56,302 nt of DNA from JALZAH01 sp051000755 (GTDB lineage Bacteria; Actinomycetota; Acidimicrobiia; Acidimicrobiales; Palsa-688), in NCBI GenBank assembly GCA_051000755.1, contig JBPCNZ010000145.1, forward strand, positions 1 to 56,302. The letters run 5' to 3'. Positions 49,221 to 56,302 of this stretch are shown in pieces. The position numbers and the translations under genes were made by a program. Under the pieces are notes generated by a model, which was not told the DNA's origin, did no database searches, and saw only the letters and a program-made list of their open reading frames with translations. Numbering within the stretch: position 1 is the first letter of the stretch; each line of letters begins with the position of its first letter.

Positions 49221-50518
49221 GCGGGCAGCACTCCCGGCTGAGACGGTGGCTGGCCCCGTCCCTGGTGATCGTCGCCGGGGTGGCGCTCAGCGTGGTCCTG
49301 GCCGTGTCGTTCTCCCTGCGGACCCACGATGCCATCGTCCTCTTCACCTGGTCGGCCGGCGGCGCCGCGGTGACCGGGATCCTCGCCGCCCTGCTCCTGG
49401 CCTGGGTCAGGCGGACGCGGACCGGGACCCAGACGGTCATTGTCGCCCTGGCTCCTGTCGTCGCCGTCGGCATCGGCGTCGTCGGCGGGGCTCGGGCCAT
49501 GTTCATCGCCGACCACGATCTCCGGGCTCTGGCCGTGATCCTGACCGGCGCCGGTACCGTCGCCGTCCTGGCCGGGATCAGCCTGGGCCGCCGGGTCGCC
49601 TCCGCCACCGCCACGGTCGCCTCCCTGGCTCGCGATCTCGGAGGTCCGCCCGGCCCCCCTCCGGCGCGGGGCCGGGCGGGCGGACCCGCGTCGATCAACC
49701 GTCAGCGGGCCGCCGACGCCCCCGGCGAGCTGGCCGCCCTGGCCCAGGAGCTGCAACTGACCTCCGAACGCCTGCGGGCCACCCGGGCCCAAGCGGAGGC
49801 TCTGGAGCGGGGCCGGCGGGAGCTGGTGGCCTGGGTCTCGCATGATCTGCGCACTCCACTGTCGGGGATGCGGGCCATGGTCGAGGCCATCTTGGACGAG
49901 GTCGTCAGCGACGAGGTCACGGTGGCCCGCTACCACCGGACCCTCCTGGCCGAGATCGAACGCCTGTCCGGCCTGGTCGACGACCTGTTCGTCCTGGCCA
50001 CCATCGAGGCCGGCGCCGTGCAGCTGCACCTCGAGGCGGTCAGCTTCGACGAGCTGGTCTCCGACGCCCTGGCCGGGGCCTCGGCCAAGGCGACGACCAA
50101 GGGCATCGACCTGGACGCGGCCATGGACACCCCCCTCGTGGTGGAGCTCTCCTCGGCGGAGATGTCGAGGGTCGTGCACAACCTGCTGGACAACGCCATC
50201 CGCCACACGCCCACGGGGCGAACCGTGAGGGTCGAGGCCGGCCTGACCCCCGACGGCACCAGGGCTCGGCTGTCGATCAGTGACGGATGCGGGGGCATCG
50301 AGGCGTCCGACATCGAACGGGTCTTCGATCTGGCCTACCGGGGTGACACGGCCCGTTCTGCCGACACCGGAGGGGGTGGCCTCGGCCTGGCCGTGGCCCG
50401 CGGCCTGGTCGAGGCCCACGCCGGCGAAATCCGCGTCCAGAACTCGGCCGACGGGTGCGAGTTCGTTGTCGACCTGCCGCTCCGCCACGATCATCCGGCC
50501 CCCGAGCCGGCTGGATGA
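49217..50518 (+). CDS. Sensor histidine kinase with four membrane helices
   Basis: The kinase (433 aa) has four hydrophobic segments in its first 130 residues with only short loops, so it probably senses something within the membrane. A HAMP-like or coiled-coil linker (about 125-200) leads to the H-box VSHDLRTPLSG (His209), the N-box HNLLDNAIRHTP (Asn322/326), the D-box SDGCGGIEASD and GGGGLGLAVARG. It is paired with the response regulator immediately upstream, and its stop overlaps the next start as ATGA. Confidence 0.95.
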   Translation: MSGQHSRLRRWLAPSLVIVAGVALSVVLAVSFSLRTHDAIVLFTWSAGGAAVTGILAALLLAWVRRTRTGTQTVIVALAPVVAVGIGVVGGARAMFIADHDLRALAVILTGAGTVAVLAGISLGRRVASATATVASLARDLGGPPGPPPARGRAGGPASINRQRAADAPGELAALAQELQLTSERLRATRAQAEALERGRRELVAWVSHDLRTPLSGMRAMVEAILDEVVSDEVTVARYHRTLLAEIERLSGLVDDLFVLATIEAGAVQLHLEAVSFDELVSDALAGASAKATTKGIDLDAAMDTPLVVELSSAEMSRVVHNLLDNAIRHTPTGRTVRVEAGLTPDGTRARLSISDGCGGIEASDIERVFDLAYRGDTARSADTGGGGLGLAVARGLVEAHAGEIRVQNSADGCEFVVDLPLRHDHPAPEPAG

Positions 50519-51624
50519 GGGTCCTGCTCACCGGGGGCAACGGCTTCATCGGTTCCCACATCGCCGAGGCCCTGGTGGCCGGCGGCACCGAGGTGCTCAT
50601 CGTGGACCGCAACGGCTCCTGGCCGGCGGGCCCGCTGCCTGCGGGCATCGAGATCATGGCCGGCGATCTCCGGGACCCTTCGGTCTGCGCCACTGCCGTG
50701 ACCGGCGTCGACGCCGTCTGCCATCAGGCGGCCAGGGTGGGCCTTGGCGTCGACTTCGCCGATGCCCCCGGCTACGTCGCCGACAACGACGTGGGCACGG
50801 TGACGCTGCTGAGCGCCCTGTGGGACCGTTCCTTCCGCGGCCGCCTGGTGCTGGCCGCCAGCATGGTCGCCTACGGCGAGGGCCGCTACCGCTGCGAGCG
50901 CCACGGGACCGTCCCCGCCGGCCGGCGCCAACCCGACGACCTCGACGGCGGTCGCTTCGAGCCGCGCTGCGGGGTCGACGGGTGCGACCGGTTCCTGGTA
51001 TGGGAACGCGTCCCCGAGGACGCACCTACCGACCCGAGGAACGTCTACGCCGCCACCAAGGTCCATCAGGAACACCTCTGCGCCCTGTGGGCCGGCGAGG
51101 CCGGCACCACGGCCGTGGCCCTCCGCTATCACAACGTGTACGGGCCCCGGCTCCCCCGCGACACCCCCTACGCCGGGGTGGCCGCCATCTTCAAGTCCGA
51201 GGTGGAGGCCGGGCGGGCCCCCCAGGTCCACGAGGACGGCGGCCAGATGCGGGACTTCGTCCACGTCAGAGACGTGGCCCGGGCCAACCTGGCCGCCCTG
51301 TTCGCCCCCGATGTGGCCGGTGGGGCCTACAACGTGGCCTCCGGCCACCCCCACTCGGTGGGGGACATGGCCGCAGCCATCTGCTCCGCCGCCGTCTCCC
51401 CTGGCGGCACGGACTCCCCTGGCGGCACGGACTCCCCTGGCGACACGGACTCCCCTGGCAACAGGCCGCTTGTCCCGGCCGTCACCGGTCGGTGGCGCCT
51501 GGGTGATGTGCGCCACATCGTCGCCTCGACCGACAAGGCCGCCCAGGGCCTGGGCTTCCGGGCCGAGATCGCCTTCGAAGAGGGGATGAACGAGCTGGCC
51601 GGCCCCGAGCCCGAACCCCGGTGA
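50515..51624 (+). CDS. NAD-dependent nucleotide-sugar epimerase/dehydratase with Cys-rich insert
   Basis: The protein (369 aa) is an extended SDR enzyme. GGNGFIGS (7-14) binds NAD, and the catalytic pair is Tyr178/Lys182 in VYAATKVHQ. Between them, residues 127-157 form an insert with C127-x2-H130 and C152-x4-C157, which looks like a small zinc-ribbon; related epimerases in other bacteria carry a similar insert. A repeat SPGGTDSPGGTDSPGDTD at about 295-312 comes from 18-bp DNA repeats and lies in the substrate-domain region. The start overlaps the kinase stop. The sugar is unknown. Confidence 0.9.
   Translation: MRVLLTGGNGFIGSHIAEALVAGGTEVLIVDRNGSWPAGPLPAGIEIMAGDLRDPSVCATAVTGVDAVCHQAARVGLGVDFADAPGYVADNDVGTVTLLSALWDRSFRGRLVLAASMVAYGEGRYRCERHGTVPAGRRQPDDLDGGRFEPRCGVDGCDRFLVWERVPEDAPTDPRNVYAATKVHQEHLCALWAGEAGTTAVALRYHNVYGPRLPRDTPYAGVAAIFKSEVEAGRAPQVHEDGGQMRDFVHVRDVARANLAALFAPDVAGGAYNVASGHPHSVGDMAAAICSAAVSPGGTDSPGGTDSPGDTDSPGNRPLVPAVTGRWRLGDVRHIVASTDKAAQGLGFRAEIAFEEGMNELAGPEPEPR
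51397..51459. repeat. 18-bp in-frame tandem repeat in epimerase gene
   Basis: Three copies of an 18-base unit beginning TCCCCTGGCGGCACGGAC (51397-51414, 51415-51432, 51433-51450) and half of a fourth encode SPGGTD-type hexapeptides. They keep the frame and sit in a loop region. Confidence 0.85.
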
Positions 51625-53159
51625 CGCTCGCCGAGCCCGTCGCCCGGTCCCGACCGCCGGGCCGGACGGCCCCGTGGGGCTGGCTCGCCGGGTTCTGGGT
51701 CAGCGCCGTGGCCGGTGTCGTCCTGTCGGTGGCCGAGGCCACCAGCCGACCGATCCTGGGGGCCCGATGGACCCTGCTCGACGTGCTGGCCGCGTGGGCC
51801 GGGGTGTGGGTCGTGGGCGTGGTCTGCGCCCTTCACCTGCCGATGCGCCGGCGGAGGGCCCTGATCGCCATCGCCGTCGTCGCCACCGCCCTCCGTGTGG
51901 CTGCCCTGGCCAGCGGCCCGACCCTCTCCGACGACCTGTACCGCTACAGCTGGGACGCCCGGGTCCAGATCTCGGGGGTCGACCCCTACCGTTACCCTCC
52001 GCAGGCCAAGACCCTCCGGCCGCTGCGGGAGGAGTGGTTGTGGCCCGACGCCGCCGGGTGCGCCCACATCATGCGGCCTCCCGGATGCACCCGCATCAAC
52101 CGCCCCAGCGACCGGACGATCTACCCCCCGGTGGCGGAAGGATGGTTCAGCGCCGTCTATCGGCTCGGTGGGGGCATCGGCTCGCGATACAAGTTGTGGC
52201 AGGGGGCGGGCTTGGCAACGGAGCTGGGCACCATGGGTTTGCTCACAGCCCTGCTCATCCGCCGGCGCCGCGACCCGCGCTGGCTGGCCCTCTACGCCCT
52301 GTGCCCGGTTCCGGTGGTCGAGGTGGTCAACGACGGCCACATCGACGGGTTGGCCATCCTGTTCCTCATCGCCGCCTTCCTGGCCCTGGCGCCCCGCCCG
52401 GCCCGGCCCGGGGGGCCCACACCCCGAGCATCGCCTTCCACCTGGCGGGCGGCGGCGGCCGGGGCTCTCATCGGTGCGTCGGCTCTGGTCAAGTTGTATC
52501 CGATCGTCGTCCTGCTGGCCGTCTGGGTGGCACCCGGCATCCGTTGGCGGCATCGGCTGGCGTCGGGGGCGGCCGCTGTCGGCGTGGTCGTCCTCGGCTA
52601 CGCCCCCCACGTCGCCGCCGTCGGCATCAAGGTCCTCGGGTATCTGCCCGGCTACCTCAAGGAGGAGCACTACACGGGAACGTCCAGCCGTTTCCTCCTG
52701 GCCGCCCTGTTCCATCTTCACGGCCATGCCGCCGAGGCCGCGGTGGTCGCCGCCGTCGTCGTCACCGGGATCGTCCTGATCATCCGGCGGCCACCGGCCA
52801 TCGGGGCCGCGACCGTGCTCATGGGCGTCCTGCTCCTCGCCGCCACCCCCGTCCAACCGTGGTACGCCGTGACCCTCGTGGCCCTGGCCACCGCGGCCCG
52901 CAGACCGCGCTGGGGGCTGGTCGTCGCCGCCGGGTATCCCTACTTCTTCGCCGTGATCCTCTCGGCCGTCCACCAGACCGGCCTGGGCCAGATCGCCTAC
53001 GGGGCGGCGGCCGTCGGCGTGCTCGTCGTCAGCGTCGTCGCCGTAGCCCGCCGCCGAACGGGGGCCGGCGAGGTGGCCGAAGCGGAAGGACCAGGGCTCT
53101 CCGGTACAGATCCAGGTAACAGGTGGCCAGGGCGTCGAGCGAGAAGTGCTCGGCCCTGA
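51621..53159 (+). CDS. GT-C type polyprenol-dependent membrane glycosyltransferase
   Basis: The protein (512 aa) has about ten membrane helices and an early loop with DDLYRYSWDARVQ, an acidic motif typical of GT-C enzymes that use polyprenyl-phosphate sugars. It resembles the mannosyltransferases of the MptA/MptB or DUF2029 (GT87) groups; the exact donor is inferred. The GTG start overlaps the epimerase stop as GTGA. The C-terminal 35 residues lie past the last helix and overlap the end of the convergent gene. Confidence 0.85.
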   Translation: MTLAEPVARSRPPGRTAPWGWLAGFWVSAVAGVVLSVAEATSRPILGARWTLLDVLAAWAGVWVVGVVCALHLPMRRRRALIAIAVVATALRVAALASGPTLSDDLYRYSWDARVQISGVDPYRYPPQAKTLRPLREEWLWPDAAGCAHIMRPPGCTRINRPSDRTIYPPVAEGWFSAVYRLGGGIGSRYKLWQGAGLATELGTMGLLTALLIRRRRDPRWLALYALCPVPVVEVVNDGHIDGLAILFLIAAFLALAPRPARPGGPTPRASPSTWRAAAAGALIGASALVKLYPIVVLLAVWVAPGIRWRHRLASGAAAVGVVVLGYAPHVAAVGIKVLGYLPGYLKEEHYTGTSSRFLLAALFHLHGHAAEAAVVAAVVVTGIVLIIRRPPAIGAATVLMGVLLLAATPVQPWYAVTLVALATAARRPRWGLVVAAGYPYFFAVILSAVHQTGLGQIAYGAAAVGVLVVSVVAVARRRTGAGEVAEAEGPGLSGTDPGNRWPGRRARSARP

Positions 53160-54156
53160 GCCGGGCCGCATCGACCATGGCGTCGACCCCGGGCCCGCCG
53201 GCCAGGGCCCGGCGGAGGCCATCGGCCAGGGCGTCGACGTCGCCGGGGGCAACCAGTAAGGCCTCGACGTCGCCGCGGGCCACGTTGCGGTACCCGGCCA
53301 GGTCGCTGGCCACCACCGCGATGCGGGCCGCCATGGCCTCGAGCAGGACCACCCCGAAGCTCTCCCCTGAGATGGACGGGGCGCAGAACACTGTGGCGGC
53401 CCGCAGCCGGCGGGCCTTCTCGGCCTCGTCGACCATGCCCAGCCACTCGATGCGGCGGTCATCGGCGGTCTGGGCCTGCAGGCGGGCGGTCTCCGGTCCC
53501 TCCCCGATGACCCACAGGCGGACGTCGGGACCGAGCCTGGCCATGGCGTCGACCAGCACGGCCAGCCCCTTGCGGATCTCATGGCGGCCGACGAAGACCA
53601 CGGTCGGCTTCGACGCCGGCCACGGCACCGCCGCGTCGTAGCCGGACGGGTCGATGCCGTTCCACACCCGTTCGTAGCTGCCGGCCAGCGCGTTGTGGGC
53701 GGTGATCTCCGCCTCCTCGGAGACGGCGGCCCGGACCGCCACCCGATCGGCGACATAGCGGGTCAACGGGCGCACCAACCGGTACCCCGAGCTCTCCCCC
53801 GAACGGTGGAACGTGGCTACCAGGGGCCCGTCGCTGAACATCAGGGCGGTGAGGGTGGGGCCGGGCACAAGGGGCTCGTGGAGGTGGACGACATCGAACT
53901 CCTCGTCCCTCAGGGCGCGGATGGTCCGCAGGACGCAAGCCGGATCCGGGGCGATGGCGGCCACCGACCCGTTGCCGGCGGCGGGGACGGAATTCCCCAA
54001 AGGAGTGACCGTGGCGTCCGGTGGCGGCCCGTCGCACGGTCCCAGCACCCGGGCGTCGATGCCTTGGCGACGGAGGGCCTCGCCCAAGCCCAGCACCTGG
54101 CCCTGCACCCCGCCCGGGAGGGTCAGGCTGTAGGGGCACACCAGCCCCACGCGCAT
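53029..54156 (-). CDS. GT4 family glycosyltransferase, PimA-like
   Basis: The protein (375 aa) is a GT-B glycosyltransferase. MRVGLVCPYSLTLPGGVQGQV at the N-terminus matches PimA/GtfB-type enzymes, VHLHEPLVPG follows, the donor site begins FVGRHEIRKGL, and SISGESFGVVLLEAMAA holds the EX7E pair. In mycobacteria PimA mannosylates phosphatidylinositol; the function here is inferred by similarity only. I chose ATG 54156. GTG 54198, preceded by TAGTGT, is an alternative that adds 14 residues. Its last 20 residues are Pro/Arg-rich and overlap the GT-C gene on the other strand by 131 bases. Confidence 0.88.
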   Translation of the reverse strand: MRVGLVCPYSLTLPGGVQGQVLGLGEALRRQGIDARVLGPCDGPPPDATVTPLGNSVPAAGNGSVAAIAPDPACVLRTIRALRDEEFDVVHLHEPLVPGPTLTALMFSDGPLVATFHRSGESSGYRLVRPLTRYVADRVAVRAAVSEEAEITAHNALAGSYERVWNGIDPSGYDAAVPWPASKPTVVFVGRHEIRKGLAVLVDAMARLGPDVRLWVIGEGPETARLQAQTADDRRIEWLGMVDEAEKARRLRAATVFCAPSISGESFGVVLLEAMAARIAVVASDLAGYRNVARGDVEALLVAPGDVDALADGLRRALAGGPGVDAMVDAARLRAEHFSLDALATCYLDLYRRALVLPLRPPRRPPFGGGLRRRR

Positions 54157-54205
54157 CGGTCTCAGCGGGGAGCCCCCGGGCGGATGCTGGTCATCCACCG
54201 AGACA

Positions 54206-56023
54206 CTACGAGAGGTGATGCACCTCCTGGAGCCCGTAGACCGGGGTGTCGAGACCCTCGTAGCGGGCCTTGAGCTGGAGGGCCAGGTACAGCGAGTAGT
54301 GGCGGGACTGGTGCAGGTTGCCTCCGTGGAACCAGAGGGCCTCCTGCTGGGTCGGCTTCCACATGTTGCGCTGCTCGCCCTCCCACGGGCCGGGATCCTT
54401 GGCCGTGTTGGACCCGAGGCCCCAGACCTTCCCCACCTTGTCGGCGACATCGGGGGAGATCAGGTCGGCCGCCCACCCGTTCATGGACCCGTACCCGGTG
54501 GCGTAGACGACCAGGTCGGCCGGCAGCGCGGCGCCGCCCTCCAACACGACGCTGTCCTCGGTCAGCTCCTTGACGTCCCCATGGGCCAGCTTGATGCGGC
54601 CATCGGCCACCAGGGCGGCGGCGCCCACGTCGATGTAGTACCCCGAGCCTCGCCGCAGGTACTTCATGAACAGCCCGGACTCGTCCTCGCCGAAGTCCAA
54701 CAGGAATCCGGCGTCCTCGAGGCGCTTGTAGTACTCGGCGTCGCGCTCGCGGATCTGGTCGTACACCGGTATCTGGAACTGGTGCATGATCCGGTAGGGC
54801 AGCGAGGCGAAGATCATGTCCGCCTTCTGCGTGGTGACCCCGTTGGCCACCGCCTCCTCGGAGTAGAGCGGGGCCAGGCCGATCTCCATGAGCGAGTCGG
54901 ACCGGATGACCGTCGTCGGTGACCGCTGGACCATCGTCACGTCGGCGCCGGCCTCCCACAGAGCGGCGCAGATGTCGTGGGAGGAGTTGTTGGACCCGAT
55001 GACCACCGCCCGCTTGCCGCCGTAACCGTCTGCGCCAGGATGCTGCGACGAGTGGTGCTGATCGCCGGTGAAGCGGTCCTGGCCGGCGAAGGTGGGGATC
55101 TGGGGCTTGGCCGAGATGCCGGTGGCCAGCACCAGGTGGCGCGGTCGCAGGGTGATCTCTTCGCCGTCGCGCTCGACGACGACGTCCCATGCGCCCGACG
55201 CCTCGTCGTAGTTGGCCCGCTTCGCCGTCGTGGAACCCCAGTAGTTGAGCTCCATGACCTTGGCGTACATCTCCAGCCAGTCGGCGATCTTGTCCTTGGG
55301 GGAGAAGACCGGCCAGTTGCTCGGGAACGAGATGTATGGGAGGTGGTCGTACCAGACCGGGTCGTGGAGGCACAGCGACTTGTAGCGTTTGCGCCAGGAG
55401 TCGCCAGGGCGCTCGTTGCGCTCCACGATGATCGCCGGGATGCCCAGCTGGCGCAGCCGGGCACCGAGGGCGATGCCGCCCTGGCCGCCGCCGATGACGA
55501 CCACGTAGGGCTGGCGGGTGCGACCCAGCTCGGCCGTCTCGTTCTGGCGGGCCTCCAACCACGTGACCCGTTCCGGATTGGCGCCATGCTCGGCGCCGAG
55601 GGGCCGGTCGCCCCCGGCCGGTTCCTCGTGGCCCTTCAACTCGTCGAGGGTGGTGAGCAGGGTGAAGGCCTTGTCGCCGACCAGCCGGAGGTGACCCCGT
55701 CCCCGCCCGACGACGGTCTCGAACTCGATCCAGGCCTCGGTCACACCGTCCGCCTCGGTAGGCTCCTCGGTGGCGTGGAAGGAGGTGGGGGCGGTCGCCT
55801 CCAGCGTGGCCTGGAGCAGGTCGGTGACGCCGGCGGGGCCCTCGACGGTCTTGATGTTCCAGGTGAAGGCGACCAGATCCCGCCAGTAGCTCTCGGCCGC
55901 GAAGAGCGAAGCCGCCCGCTCCGGGTCTCTGGCCACGAGGGCGTCCTCGAACGCAGCCAGCCAGGCGTCGACGTGGCGACCTGCTTCCGTGCCGGTCCCG
56001 GTCTCCTCGAGCGTCTCGGTCAC
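54206..56023 (-). CDS. FAD-dependent monooxygenase with N-terminal SnoaL-like domain
   Basis: The protein (605 aa) fuses two domains. Residues about 15-135 look like a SnoaL/NTF2-type cone fold (AFEDALVARDPERAASLFAAESYWRDLV). Residues 170-590 form a two-dinucleotide flavoprotein of the FMO/Baeyer-Villiger type: FAD site GGGQGGIALG near 178, NADPH site GSNNSSHD near 340, and ATGYGSMNG later. The pairing is found in other actinobacterial putative flavin monooxygenases, but its substrate is unknown. GGGGAGG precedes the GTG by 7 bases. TACCAT (56076-56071) is a possible -10. Confidence 0.9.
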   Translation of the reverse strand: MTETLEETGTGTEAGRHVDAWLAAFEDALVARDPERAASLFAAESYWRDLVAFTWNIKTVEGPAGVTDLLQATLEATAPTSFHATEEPTEADGVTEAWIEFETVVGRGRGHLRLVGDKAFTLLTTLDELKGHEEPAGGDRPLGAEHGANPERVTWLEARQNETAELGRTRQPYVVVIGGGQGGIALGARLRQLGIPAIIVERNERPGDSWRKRYKSLCLHDPVWYDHLPYISFPSNWPVFSPKDKIADWLEMYAKVMELNYWGSTTAKRANYDEASGAWDVVVERDGEEITLRPRHLVLATGISAKPQIPTFAGQDRFTGDQHHSSQHPGADGYGGKRAVVIGSNNSSHDICAALWEAGADVTMVQRSPTTVIRSDSLMEIGLAPLYSEEAVANGVTTQKADMIFASLPYRIMHQFQIPVYDQIRERDAEYYKRLEDAGFLLDFGEDESGLFMKYLRRGSGYYIDVGAAALVADGRIKLAHGDVKELTEDSVVLEGGAALPADLVVYATGYGSMNGWAADLISPDVADKVGKVWGLGSNTAKDPGPWEGEQRNMWKPTQQEALWFHGGNLHQSRHYSLYLALQLKARYEGLDTPVYGLQEVHHLS

Positions 56024-56302
56024 GTTGCTACCTCCCCGGTGCCGCGGGCCGCTCGCCCGCTTCCCAACCGATGGTACCGATCCCGCCGACCGGGCTAGCC
56101 GTCGTCCCCTGGCCAGATGGGCTGCATCATATTCGGGGGTGTCGCTGACCTGCCATAATCGGTCATAGAGACGGCCTGACCTGCACTTTCACCGTTCAGC
56201 AGTTCGCACCACTTCTCGTCAGTTCTCACCGTTCTGAGGACTGGCTGAGGACTGAGTGAGGACCGGCGGCGTTGCGCCCACTCGTCAATCGAGCAGCCGC
56301 CA
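56024..56302. other. Intergenic end region, no convincing gene
   Basis: This 279-base region is visibly less GC-rich than the rest. On the minus strand a frame with no stop runs from the window edge to a TAG at 56097-56095 and ends MTDYGRSATPPNMMQPIWPGD. It could be the 3' end of a gene outside the window, but no family is recognisable. There are short repeats of TTCTCACCGTTC/GAGGACTG type between about 56205 and 56260. TATGAT (56131-56126) and TACCAT (56076-56071) are candidate -10 elements for the flavin monooxygenase. Confidence 0.4.

Noticed and set aside
51327..53756. An 809-residue minus-strand open frame across epimerase, GT-C and GT4 genes
   Set aside because: It is a shadow frame. 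The three overlapping genes have clear domain motifs in their own frames.
1..56302. rRNA, tRNA, insertion sequences, prophage or defence genes
   Set aside because: Intergenic gaps are too small for tRNA clusters, no rRNA-like stretch is seen, and no transposase, integrase, phage structural, restriction or toxin-antitoxin motifs appear in any convincing frame.

Overview
The window is a stretch of bacterial chromosome, strongly GC-rich, with dense gene packing and many ATGA, GTGA or TGATG stop/start overlaps. The organism is very probably an actinobacterium, and I lean towards the Acidimicrobiia or a related uncultured lineage (inference). The evidence is a mihF gene (an actinobacterial integration host factor), a PriA that has lost its ATPase motifs, Dfp/CoaBC with the actinobacterial PAMHTEMW motif, and a gene order that matches the conserved Streptomyces/Mycobacterium housekeeping block.

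Layout. Positions 1-75 are a poly-C run at the sequence edge. Positions 75-1414 carry the end of a SpoU/TrmH RNA methyltransferase and a short acyl-CoA dehydrogenase-like gene on the plus strand. From 1470 to 48407 almost everything is on the minus strand and reads right to left: a small glycosyltransferase/methyltransferase/M48-like cluster, then pdxS-pdxT-yebC-ruvC-ruvA-ruvB-queA-tgt, yajC-secD-secF, apt-relA, hisS, rarA-DUF948-DUF6167-like-ruvX-mltG-aroE, an NlpC/P60 hydrolase and a carboxylesterase, aroC-aroK-aroB-aroQ, an M24 peptidase-efp, nusB-pyrR-pyrB-pyrC-carA-carB-pyrD-pyrF, and mihF-gmk-rpoZ-coaBC-metK-priA. One plus-strand lipoprotein gene (18651-19268) interrupts this. From 48513 a plus-strand operon encodes a two-component system, a sugar-nucleotide epimerase and a GT-C membrane glycosyltransferase. 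It converges on a PimA-like glycosyltransferase and a SnoaL-flavin monooxygenase fusion. The last 280 bases hold no convincing gene.

How the genes work together. One run of genes makes pyrimidines (pyr/car), another makes chorismate precursors (aro). Others make pyridoxal phosphate (pdxST), CoA and S-adenosylmethionine (coaBC, metK), repair recombination intermediates (ruvABC, rarA, ruvX), secrete proteins (yajC, secDF), modify tRNA (queA, tgt) and run the stringent response and purine salvage (relA, apt). The pyr operon carries a recognisable PyrR-binding RNA hairpin just upstream of the pyrR ribosome binding site.

Main observations. About ten promoters of the form TANNNT sit 5-8 nt upstream of start codons that have no Shine-Dalgarno sequence, which suggests widespread leaderless transcription and also fixes several start codons. 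Other points are alaS missing from its usual place, a class 1B-like PyrD without PyrK, an M48 protease-like protein that has lost the whole HExxH motif, in-frame tandem repeats in four proteins, and a tandem palindromic repeat across the pyrR/pyrB junction. I did not find a clearly new multi-gene system. The best candidates for one are the two-component/epimerase/GT-C operon and the pseudoprotease/glycosyltransferase cluster. I saw no rRNA, tRNA, CRISPR array, insertion sequence or prophage.
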